From positions 1-19,202 of the forward strand of contig JAQWCT010000015.1 of assembly GCA_028705785.1 (NCBI GenBank): a stretch of DNA of 19,202 nucleotides, written 5' to 3'. The translations under genes were made by a program, and so were the position numbers. Each line of letters opens with the position of its first letter. The first letter of the stretch is position 1. The stretch is from Sulfurospirillaceae bacterium (GTDB lineage Bacteria; Campylobacterota; Campylobacteria; Campylobacterales; Sulfurospirillaceae). Shown here piece by piece: positions 13,177 to 19,202 of this stretch. Below the pieces are notes generated by a model, which was not told the origin of the DNA, did not search any database, and saw nothing but the letters and a program-made list of their open reading frames with translations.

Positions 13177-13818
13177 TTAGAAAACTGACAAAAGACTTTT
13201 TCGATAGGCAATAATCTCTTCTATAGTAACAATAGGAAAACCACTTTTGATAGAAAAATTTTCTACCTCAGCGCCTACACTCATACTTCCATCAGCATTG
13301 GTTAATTCACACAAAACGGCGTAAGGTTCTAAGCCACTTAAGCGCATTAAATCAACCGAAGCTTCTGTATGTCCAGCTCTTTCTAAAACACCATTGGCTT
13401 TTGCACGCAAAGGAAAGACATGACCAGGAGAGACGATTTTTGATTTACCCTCAGAATGAATGGCAGCTTGAATGGTGGTGAGTCTATCTTTGGCACTCAC
13501 GCCTGTTGTAACACCTTCTTTAGCTTCAATAGAAATAGTAAACCCTGTTTGGAATTTGGAGTGATTGTGAGTGACCATCATAGGAAGCTCAAGTTCATCA
13601 ACTTTTTCATGGGATAAGCAAAGGCAAATAATGCCACTACATTCACGAATAAGCAATGCTGTTTGTTTAACACTTAGTGAGCCTGCATGGAAGATAATAT
13701 CTGCCTCATTTTCGCGCGTGAGACTATCCAAAACGATAACACCATTTTGGTTTTGAAGCGAAGCAATGGCTTGCTTAACTGAAAAGTGAAGGGAAGATTC
13801 CCCACAGATTTGATTCAT
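13177..13818 (-). CDS. ribB: 3,4-dihydroxy-2-butanone-4-phosphate synthase RibB
   Basis: RibB converts ribulose 5-phosphate to the four-carbon unit of riboflavin. At 213 residues it is the stand-alone enzyme, without a fused RibA domain. Visible signatures are DSLTRENEAD (31-40) with metal-binding Glu residues, VSPGHVFPLRA (129-139), and RAGHTEASVDL (147-157) with the active-site His and Glu. The ATG is preceded by AGGAG at 6 bases. An FMN riboswitch fills the leader, so flavin abundance should repress this gene, probably at translation. No other riboflavin gene is next to it. Confidence 0.96.
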   Translation of the reverse strand: MNQICGESSLHFSVKQAIASLQNQNGVIVLDSLTRENEADIIFHAGSLSVKQTALLIRECSGIICLCLSHEKVDELELPMMVTHNHSKFQTGFTISIEAKEGVTTGVSAKDRLTTIQAAIHSEGKSKIVSPGHVFPLRAKANGVLERAGHTEASVDLMRLSGLEPYAVLCELTNADGSMSVGAEVENFSIKSGFPIVTIEEIIAYRKSLLSVF

Positions 13819-13860
13819 GGTATACTCCTAAGAATGAGTAAACTTACCAGAATCAGGGCA
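13819..13860 (-). promoter_or_regulatory. Riboswitch expression platform of ribB
   Basis: On the RNA, TACTC (13836-13840) can pair with GAGTA (13823-13827), which is part of the AGGAG ribosome site, with GGTA/TACC (13845-13848 with 13819-13822) extending the stem. This is an off state. Alternatively, TGCCCTGA (13853-13860) and TAAGTTT (13840-13846) pair with TCAGGGCA (14046-14053) and AAACTTA (14058-14064) at the 5' end of the aptamer, opening the ribosome site. The CCCTGATTCTGGT block resembles the E. coli ribB leader, as I recall it. Confidence 0.7.
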
Positions 13861-13910
13861 TATTTAAATATAGACACATGATTTTGTCATAGAACAATGG
13901 CAATGATGAC

Positions 13911-14057
13911 TACATTCTCTCTCATCCGGACTTTAACCGTTGGTTTTGGAATCACACCAAATCTGCTTGACCTTTTACCTTTACATGTAAAAGCGCTCGC
14001 GGACTCTCTTTGTTACAAGATTACCGCCAGTAGGGAGTTACACCCTGCCCTGAGAAA
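13911..14057 (-). promoter_or_regulatory. FMN riboswitch (RFN element) aptamer
   Basis: The minus strand shows the conserved RFN blocks in order: TTCTCAGGGCAGGGTG, CTACTGGCGGTAAT, GTCCGCGAGCG, a variable stem, AGATTTGGTGTGATTCC, and AAAGTCCGGATGAGAGAG. It controls ribB directly downstream. The variable stem is CTTTTAC/GTAAAAG (13972-13978 with 13987-13993) and includes a TTACATGTAA palindrome. Confidence 0.96.
13981..13990. repeat. TTACATGTAA palindrome in the riboswitch variable stem
   Basis: The only copy outside protein-coding sequence. With flanking bases it forms part of the stem and loop of the RFN variable arm, extended to TTTACATGTAAA. Confidence 0.8.
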
Positions 14058-14071
14058 TAAGTTTCGTTGAC

Positions 14072-14077
14072 ATTATA
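14072..14077 (-). promoter_or_regulatory. -10 box for the ribB riboswitch transcript
   Basis: TATAAT (in GGTATAATG) on the minus strand. Transcription from about 14065 would begin exactly where the AAACTTA anti-sequester segment begins, which supports the assignment. It lies beside the stop of the diguanylate cyclase gene. Confidence 0.65.
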
Positions 14078-14082
14078 CCTTT

Positions 14083-16452
14083 TTACAAATGATAAAACCT
14101 AATGGTATTTTTACCTGCTTCTTTGGCTCTATACATTGCCGTATCAGCTCGCTTTAAAAGGTCATCTTCACTGCCCTCTTCACTATTGAAGATTAAAACG
14201 CCAATACTTGCAGTACAACTATGATTGACAACACTATCTTCCACTCCATTGTGGGAGACATTAAGACTATAAGGAGAAGACAAAGTACGGCAAATTTTTT
14301 CTGCCACGATTGTAGCTTGTTCAGTTCCTATACCTTTATCCACATCCAACGCATTGAGTATAATGATAAACTCGTCCCCACCAAAACGGGCTACAGTATC
14401 TACTTTGCGTACACAGCGCTTGAGTCTATCTGCCACTTGACAAAGCAATAAATCACCTATGCTATGCCCATAAGTATCATTAAGCGATTTAAAATTATCT
14501 AAATCAAGAAACATTAATGCAGCATACTTTTGAGTGCGTTTTATTTCAGCTATCACATAATTTAAACGCTCACCTAGCAACAGGCGGTTTGGCAATTGTG
14601 TGAGAGGGTCATAAAATGCAAGTTGCTGAACCCTATCTTGCATTGCTTTTCTCTCAGTTATTTCTCGTGTAATACCATGAAAGCCTATAATCTCACCCTC
14701 ATCATTATATTCTGGCTTTGAAATAATTTCACCCCAAATCAACCTACCATCTTTGCATCTATGTTGTATCTCATAAGTCACAAAATCAGCAGTGCGAATT
14801 CCTTTTTTTTGTGACTCAAGTCTCTGTTTTATTTTTTCTGAAATAATCTTAATACCCTCAGGTGTGAACATCTCAAAAACATGATGACCTATCACCTCAT
14901 CAGCCCTATAGCCTCTAAACCTCTCATCGGAAGGACTAATATAAGTAATGTTTAAATTACGATCTGTTTTCCAAATAACATCCGTTACATCCTCCATAAG
15001 ATGTCTGTAAAGCTCTTCATTCTCTTTAAGTTTTGTTGCAAACATACTTTTTTCTATCGCAATGCTCGCAAGATTGGAGGATTGTTCCATAAGCAATATA
15101 TCTGCCATTTGAGGCGTTTTAGGCTTTGTTGAATATATAACAAAAGTTCCCAAAACATTTCCCTCAGATGAAAAAATTGGCTCAGACCAACAAGATTGCA
15201 ATCCTGCACGAAGCGCCACTTCCTTGTACGCTTCCCAATAAGCATGTGTCGATATATCTTCGACAATAACACGCTTTTTAAGATACGCTGCCGTACCACA
15301 TGAACCCACTCCTTCACCTATACAAACCCCTTTAATAGCTTCATTGTAAAAAGCAGGCAAGCTGGGTGCAACTACATCTGCAAAAAATTGACACTCTTTG
15401 TCAAGTAAAAGCACACTGCAATGTGTATTTGGATTTTGTTTTTCAACTTCTTCTATAATAGATTCAAGAATATTAGGTAATGGCACCATTTTGACTATCA
15501 TCTCTAAAATATTATTCCGATAGTATTCGCGTTTTTCTGCTGCTTTACGATTTTTGATTTCGAAATGTAGCCTATAATACCAATACGCAAAAAGTATCAC
15601 TAAAAGTGTCATACCTGCACTGTATTTAAAAAGTGTGACTGTGTCTATACCTCTAGGCTCTATTCTCACGCCTAACCATCGATTGAAAATATCCTCAGAC
15701 TCTTCAGGCGAAATGGAAGCCATTGCTTTTGTCACAATGGAAGCGAGTTCACTTTTACTTTTGGTAAAAGCAAAGCGATGCTGACTTGAAAATTCTGTTT
15801 GCCCTGAGAAACGAAGCTTTTCAAGACCATAATTTTTAATGGCATAGTTAACGGCACTCATGTCTCCAATGTAAGCATCCGCTTTTCCGTCCATTACAAA
15901 ACCTAGTGCTTCTAAAATATTATTGGCAACCACAAGCTGAATATTGGGGTATTTTTTTGCAAGCAACTCCTGTGTAAAGTATCCTTTTTCAATCGCTACT
16001 CTTTTGGTATTTAAATGCTCTAAACTACCGATAAAGTTTCCTTCACCATTGTCAACTATCATTGTTTGAGTTTCTCGATAAGCATCAGAAAATAAAAAGT
16101 ATTTTAAACGCTCTGGTGTTTGAACAATGCTTGTTAAAAGATCTATTTCACCAGTTTTGGCTAACTCGACAAGCTCACTCCACGATTTTCCTTTAACAAT
16201 TTCAAAATGAACATCAAGTTTCTTTTCCAAAAGACGCAAGTAGTCTACTGCCATACCAACATACTCTCCATGCTTATTCATCCACTCATAAGGTGCGTAC
16301 TCTGAGTCCATTCCGACAAATATTATAGGATGTGAAGAAAGCCAAGCTTTTTCCCCTAATGTCAAGTCAAGTTTGTTTTTTTCATCAGAAAAAAGGGATG
16401 AGAAAAGGAATATTAGGATTGCGATAACAAGAGGAAAGCGGATAAATTTCAT
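14083..16452 (-). CDS. Membrane diguanylate cyclase with solute-binding, GAF and PAS sensors
   Basis: A 789-residue signalling protein. An N-terminal signal segment (about 1-22) is followed by a periplasmic solute-binding protein family 3 domain (about 42-264), a transmembrane helix (about 277-294), a GAF domain (about 310-480), a PAS/PAC region (about 488-610, ending GFHGITREITERKAM) and a C-terminal GGDEF domain. GGDEF at 691-695 is intact, with inhibitory-site RKVD at 682-685 in the proper place, so it should make cyclic-di-GMP and be product-inhibited. No EAL domain is present. The ligand is unknown; family 3 domains often bind amino acids or similar small molecules. The ATG has only GGTGG about 11 bases upstream, so initiation looks weak. 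It has no TACATGTA copy despite its length. Confidence 0.92.
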   Translation of the reverse strand: MKFIRFPLVIAILIFLFSSLFSDEKNKLDLTLGEKAWLSSHPIIFVGMDSEYAPYEWMNKHGEYVGMAVDYLRLLEKKLDVHFEIVKGKSWSELVELAKTGEIDLLTSIVQTPERLKYFLFSDAYRETQTMIVDNGEGNFIGSLEHLNTKRVAIEKGYFTQELLAKKYPNIQLVVANNILEALGFVMDGKADAYIGDMSAVNYAIKNYGLEKLRFSGQTEFSSQHRFAFTKSKSELASIVTKAMASISPEESEDIFNRWLGVRIEPRGIDTVTLFKYSAGMTLLVILFAYWYYRLHFEIKNRKAAEKREYYRNNILEMIVKMVPLPNILESIIEEVEKQNPNTHCSVLLLDKECQFFADVVAPSLPAFYNEAIKGVCIGEGVGSCGTAAYLKKRVIVEDISTHAYWEAYKEVALRAGLQSCWSEPIFSSEGNVLGTFVIYSTKPKTPQMADILLMEQSSNLASIAIEKSMFATKLKENEELYRHLMEDVTDVIWKTDRNLNITYISPSDERFRGYRADEVIGHHVFEMFTPEGIKIISEKIKQRLESQKKGIRTADFVTYEIQHRCKDGRLIWGEIISKPEYNDEGEIIGFHGITREITERKAMQDRVQQLAFYDPLTQLPNRLLLGERLNYVIAEIKRTQKYAALMFLDLDNFKSLNDTYGHSIGDLLLCQVADRLKRCVRKVDTVARFGGDEFIIILNALDVDKGIGTEQATIVAEKICRTLSSPYSLNVSHNGVEDSVVNHSCTASIGVLIFNSEEGSEDDLLKRADTAMYRAKEAGKNTIRFYHL

Positions 16453-16540
16453 AATTTTTTTACCACCAAGTCAGCTAAAAAGAATATTTCTTAATACATT
16501 GTACTTTGGCAATAATTTAATAAGACTTAATCCCTCACAA

Positions 16541-16557
16541 AGGAACATAAGTTGCAA
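16541..16557 (+). promoter_or_regulatory. Sigma-54-like promoter of the small helical protein
   Basis: AGGAACATAAGTTGCAA has GG at 16542-16543 and GC at 16554-16555 with exactly 10 bases between. GGAA plus TTGCA fits the -24/-12 form used by RpoN in Campylobacterota. The predicted start near 16566 leaves a leader of about 28 bases with the ribosome site. No NifA-type upstream site (TGT-N10-ACA) is visible. Confidence 0.5.
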
Positions 16558-16594
16558 GAATATCACTACGCATTAATGAGAATAAGGAATACAT

Positions 16595-16783
16595 ATGGAT
16601 GAAAAAGAGCTTAAAAAAGAACTTGCAAGGCTCAAACGAATGGCAGTCGAAATAGCAGGTGAAATTCACGATATCGTAGAAGATACATTGTGGGTAAAAT
16701 ATAATGAACTACCTATTTTATCGGCAAAGATTGTAGACGCCATCAAAGAAGCAGAAGCATTTAAAGAACACCACAAACTCTAA
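16595..16783 (+). CDS. Small Rop-like (DUF683 / CCE_0567-type) helical protein
   Basis: A 62-residue protein predicted as two helices (about 2-30 and 41-59) joined by a short turn at ELP. The pattern ELKKELARLKR, then GEIHDIVEDT, then a second charged helix, resembles the Rop-like DUF683 family, whose cyanobacterial member CCE_0567 was described as a metal-binding protein. Such genes usually sit in nitrogen-fixation clusters; no nif gene is visible here. H25, D26, E29, D30 and the C-terminal EHH could bind metal. The ATG has AAGGA 6 bases upstream. The stop overlaps the end of xseA by 3 bases, tail to tail. The family assignment is by pattern only. Confidence 0.7.
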   Translation: MDEKELKKELARLKRMAVEIAGEIHDIVEDTLWVKYNELPILSAKIVDAIKEAEAFKEHHKL

Positions 16784-18027
16784 TTTTTTTCCAATGCTCT
16801 TGCTTTAAGGATAGTATGAGGCGTTTGGAGTTCAAAAATATCTTCTTTTTCTATCTTTTCTAAGGCGATTTTTTTGCCATCTTTGACCACTTGAGCGTAA
16901 CACTCTCGAAGTTCTCTAGTGGGCTCTTTTGATGCTAATGCGATATGATAGCTACTGAGTATTTGTTCTTTTTTAGCAATATTTTGTTTCGTTTGAAAAC
17001 TTATTTGCTCCTCCGCTAAGGCTATTTTTCGTGATTTTTCGCGTAACAACATCGCAATTTTTTCAGTATATTGTTGTTGTAAAATGCTGATTTCACTTTT
17101 CCATAAGAAAAGTTTTTCATCAATAGAGCGTTTAGCAAAAAGGCGTTTTAGATGTCCCAGCGATTCTTCTTTCGAGCGAATTAATCTTTTAAAAATACCA
17201 TCCATTTGATCCATCATGCCATCAATGCGTTGTAACATCTCATTTTGGTCGGGAAGTATCATCTCCATCGCAGCTGAAGGCGTTGGCGCTCTTAAATCTG
17301 CCACAAAATCGCTAATGACAAAGTCTACCTCGTGCCCCACAGCTGAGACTACAGGTGTCTTACATGTAAAGATTGCATCGGCTACAATTTCCTCATTAAA
17401 AGCCCACAAATCCTCAGCACTTCCACCGCCTCGTCCTACGACAATAATGTCTACATGTAAAGCATCGGCTAAAGCGATATTGCTCGCAATGGCAACTTTG
17501 GCACCCTCACCTTGCACGAGTGTATCAAGGAGTGTGATTTTCACCAAAGGCCATCTTTTTTGTGCAACACGGAGCATATCTTGGAGTGCTGCACCTGTAC
17601 CTGAGGTAACAAGAGCGATGTGGGAGACAAACTTGGGAAGCGGTTTTTTGCGTGCTGTTTCAAAATACCCTTTAGCACTCAACTTTGCTTTGAGTTGCTC
17701 ATAAGCTTTAGCCAATGCCCCACCACCTGCTGGCTCTATTGAAGTACAGTTGATTTGGTAACTTCCTCTGGGGGCAAAAACAGAGATAGAGCCATGAAGT
17801 ACAACTGCCATGCCCTCTTCGAGCCCAAATTTTAAACTTCTTGTATTGCCTTTAAACATAACGCAAGAGATGGAAGAATCTGCATCTTTGAGGGTAAAAT
17901 AGAGGTGACCTGAGCTGTGGTAAGTAGGGCGAGAAACTTCGCCCTCTACGATAACGCTTAAAAAAGTTGTTTCAAGAATAGACTTGATTTGATTGTTTAA
18001 ACTACTAACACTTTGCGTTGAACTCAT
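16780..18027 (-). CDS. xseA: Exodeoxyribonuclease VII large subunit
   Basis: XseA is the catalytic subunit of exonuclease VII, which degrades single-stranded DNA in repair. The 415-residue protein begins with an OB-fold (about 10-105, VIVEGEVSRPTYHSSGHLYFTLKD). The conserved nuclease core follows, with GRGGGSAEDLWAFNEE and then VGHEVDF followed by ISDFVADLRAPTPSAA. A long charged coiled-coil tail ends the protein, as in the family. The start overlaps the methyltransferase stop as ATGA. The small subunit gene xseB is not in this window. Two TACATGTA palindromes lie within 100 bases of each other in the catalytic core. Confidence 0.95.
   Translation of the reverse strand: MSSTQSVSSLNNQIKSILETTFLSVIVEGEVSRPTYHSSGHLYFTLKDADSSISCVMFKGNTRSLKFGLEEGMAVVLHGSISVFAPRGSYQINCTSIEPAGGGALAKAYEQLKAKLSAKGYFETARKKPLPKFVSHIALVTSGTGAALQDMLRVAQKRWPLVKITLLDTLVQGEGAKVAIASNIALADALHVDIIVVGRGGGSAEDLWAFNEEIVADAIFTCKTPVVSAVGHEVDFVISDFVADLRAPTPSAAMEMILPDQNEMLQRIDGMMDQMDGIFKRLIRSKEESLGHLKRLFAKRSIDEKLFLWKSEISILQQQYTEKIAMLLREKSRKIALAEEQISFQTKQNIAKKEQILSSYHIALASKEPTRELRECYAQVVKDGKKIALEKIEKEDIFELQTPHTILKARALEKN
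17360..17369. repeat. TTACATGTAA palindrome in xseA
   Basis: Full 10-base copy. Read on the minus strand as TTT-ACA-TGT-AAG (Phe-Thr-Cys-Lys), in the stretch DAIFTCKTP. Confidence 0.8.
17452..17459. repeat. TACATGTA core in xseA
   Basis: Core with one outer base changed (CTACATGTAA). Read on the minus strand as TTA-CAT-GTA (Leu-His-Val) in ADALHVDII. Confidence 0.7.
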
Positions 18028-18740
18028 CTCTTTCTAGCAATCACCAAAGTCGAGATGTCCATCGAAAAGCTTTTAATAAACTCTGTTTCAAAACCTGCCA
18101 TATCGAGTTCTTTTTGAAGCATGGATGATGTTAAAAATCCTTCGATGGAGCTCGGAAGATATTCGTAAGCTTCTTTGTTTTTTGAGATAAAGCCACCGAT
18201 TTTGGGAAGGATTTTATTCATATAAAAATCTTTAATTCCAAACAAAAGTCCTTTTTTATCATCTTTGGTAAATTCCAAAATAACGACATAACCACCCGTT
18301 TTTAAAACTCTTGAAAACTCCATAAAAGCCTCTTGGCGTTTTACAACATTACGAATACCATAACTTATACTTAAAATATCAGCTATTTCATTACCAAGTG
18401 GGAGTTGCGTCGCTTCGGATATAACAAACTCAAACTCTGGAAATTTTTGCTTACCCACATCGGTCATACCCACGGAGGGATCAACACCCAAAATCTTACC
18501 AATCTGCCTGCCCGCTTTTTTGGCCTGCTTCGCCCAATACCCCATCATATCGCCCGTACCACAAGCAACATCAACGATAAGGTCTATGGGTTTGCTATAG
18601 CGTGCATAAGTTTCATCACATGCAGTCTTTCGCCACTGAATGTCGATGCCCATACTTAATACGCGATTAGCCGTATCGTAAGTTCCTGCGATGTCATCGA
18701 ACATCTGAACGATTTTTTGCTGTTTGTTATTATTATCCAA
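18024..18740 (-). CDS. ubiE: Demethylmenaquinone methyltransferase (UbiE/MenG)
   Basis: This SAM-dependent enzyme makes the last methylation of menaquinone. The 238-residue protein has the family start FDDIAGTYD (14-22) followed by NRVLSMGIDIQWR. The SAM-binding motif DVACGTGD is at 57-64. SYGIRNV and the later YEYLPSSIEGF are also family signatures. Because these bacteria use menaquinone, it most likely acts only in that pathway. The ATG has AGGAA 9 bases upstream, rather far. It is first in an operon with xseA. Two hairpins separate it from the preceding TraT-like gene. Confidence 0.96.
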   Translation of the reverse strand: MDNNNKQQKIVQMFDDIAGTYDTANRVLSMGIDIQWRKTACDETYARYSKPIDLIVDVACGTGDMMGYWAKQAKKAGRQIGKILGVDPSVGMTDVGKQKFPEFEFVISEATQLPLGNEIADILSISYGIRNVVKRQEAFMEFSRVLKTGGYVVILEFTKDDKKGLLFGIKDFYMNKILPKIGGFISKNKEAYEYLPSSIEGFLTSSMLQKELDMAGFETEFIKSFSMDISTLVIARKR

Positions 18741-18769
18741 AAGTTATTCCTACCTATAAATTTAACCCT

Positions 18770-18784
18770 GCCAACTTAGTTGGC
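18770..18784. repeat. Intergenic hairpin GCCAAC/GTTGGC
   Basis: GCCAAC (18770-18775) and GTTGGC (18779-18784) form a perfect 6-base-pair stem with a 3-base loop, 29 bases before the ubiE start. No T-run follows in the minus direction. Confidence 0.55.
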
Positions 18785-18805
18785 TAGCTTTAGTAACTCA
18801 GCGTA

Positions 18806-18830
18806 GCACAAAGGGCTTTGCCCTTCGTGC
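18806..18830 (-). terminator. Hairpin after the TraT-like gene
   Basis: GCAC-A-AAGGGC pairs with GCCCTT-C-GTGC across a 3-base loop, a ten-pair stem with one mismatch, starting 10 bases beyond the TraT-like stop. It may end that transcript, but without a T-run on the minus strand, so it could instead be an RNA-stabilising or dispersed repeat element. Confidence 0.45.
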
Positions 18831-18839
18831 GTGTATAAA

Positions 18840-19202
18840 TTAAAACAGTCCCGCGACTTGCGCAGCTATCTTTTGCTCTAAAATCGGTGTTGCTTCATAA
18901 AGTGTTAAATCCATTTTGGTTGCTTCTGCAAACATCATAGTACGGTGTTCTATATAATCACTCTCATAAGCTTGTGAGCTATTGGAGTATGTATTACTGC
19001 GAAGTTGTCCACTTGCATCTGCATCTCGAATAGGACCTCCAAAGCTGTTCATAGTTCCTGTTTTTTGACCATCTCTCACACTGGCTTGTCCTGAACTTGT
19101 ACCGGTATAAGAACTAACTTTTCCTTTAGCTTTCTCACGAATAACGATGTCCACTTGCATTTGGTAAATGGTATCTTCAGTCGCTTTTCCAATAAGTCCA
19201 CC
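18840..19202 (-). CDS. TraT-like complement-resistance lipoprotein (N-terminus beyond window)
   Basis: The last 120 residues of a protein still open at the right edge. The order GGLIGKATEDTIYQMQVDIVIREKAKGKV at the front and EATKMDLTLYEATPILEQKIAAQVAGLF at the end lines up with the C-terminal half of TraT, the plasmid-encoded outer-membrane lipoprotein for surface exclusion and serum resistance. Between these lies a Ser/Gly/Asn-rich stretch of about 35 residues that appears longer than in plasmid TraT. The signal peptide and lipobox would be outside the window. The internal ATG at 19158-19160 is not the start. In a free-living relative the role is probably outer-membrane structure, not conjugation. 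Confidence 0.8.
   Translation of the reverse strand, partial: GGLIGKATEDTIYQMQVDIVIREKAKGKVSSYTGTSSGQASVRDGQKTGTMNSFGGPIRDADASGQLRSNTYSNSSQAYESDYIEHRTMMFAEATKMDLTLYEATPILEQKIAAQVAGLF

Noticed and set aside
16453..16540. NifA-type activator site upstream of the Rop-like gene
   Set aside because: I searched for TGT-N10-ACA and found none, so only the sigma-54-like core is claimed.
17216..17704. 162-codon open frame on the plus strand
   Set aside because: Antisense shadow of the conserved XseA catalytic core.
18840..19160. Separate 106-residue gene starting at the internal ATG
   Set aside because: The frame stays open to the window edge and the 14 upstream codons match TraT, so the ATG is internal.

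Overview
The window looks like the chromosome of a flagellated, menaquinone-using member of the Campylobacterota, most likely Sulfurospirillum or a close relative. The evidence is low GC, tight gene packing with 1-8 base overlaps, and a gene order I recall from Campylobacter jejuni: aroQ, folK, flhF, flhG, a small membrane protein, fliA, fliM, fliY, with the amidohydrolase (mqnF-like) and sppA genes divergent beside aroQ. No rRNA, tRNA, CRISPR array, insertion sequence or prophage was seen.

Positions 1-6804 (minus strand) read as one long operon. Three housekeeping genes (aroQ, pepQ-like, folK) lead into flagellar placement and number control (flhF, flhG), a small two-helix membrane protein, sigma-28 (fliA) and the motor-switch proteins fliM and fliY (cut by the left edge). 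Positions 6887-8973 (plus) hold an aminofutalosine-deaminase-family gene and sppA, ending at a hairpin terminator. Positions 9033-11590 are more accessory: a RelE/ribbon-helix-helix toxin-antitoxin pair with its own promoter, a YeiH-type exporter, and a divergent LysR regulator of the YeiE type. Positions 11620-12606 encode an adenine deaminase, converging on an RBBP9-type serine hydrolase. Upstream of the hydrolase lies ribB with a full FMN riboswitch whose on/off alternative pairings can be read from the sequence. Positions 14083-16452 encode a large membrane diguanylate cyclase with a periplasmic solute-binding sensor, GAF and PAS domains. A 62-residue helical protein resembling nif-associated Rop-like metalloproteins follows behind a sigma-54-like promoter. 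The right end carries a ubiE/menG-xseA operon, two intergenic hairpins, and the C-terminal part of a TraT-like outer-membrane lipoprotein.

The signal that no gene explains is a short palindrome, TACATGTA, usually expanded to TTACATGTAA. It occurs 12 times, 11 inside genes and once as the variable stem of the FMN riboswitch. Of 13 ACATGT hexamers in the window, 12 carry the flanking T and A. This looks like a highly iterated genomic palindrome, comparable in style to cyanobacterial HIP1, of unknown function. Other leads are a hairpin that buries the hydrolase ribosome-binding site and the sigma-54-like promoter on the small metalloprotein-like gene.
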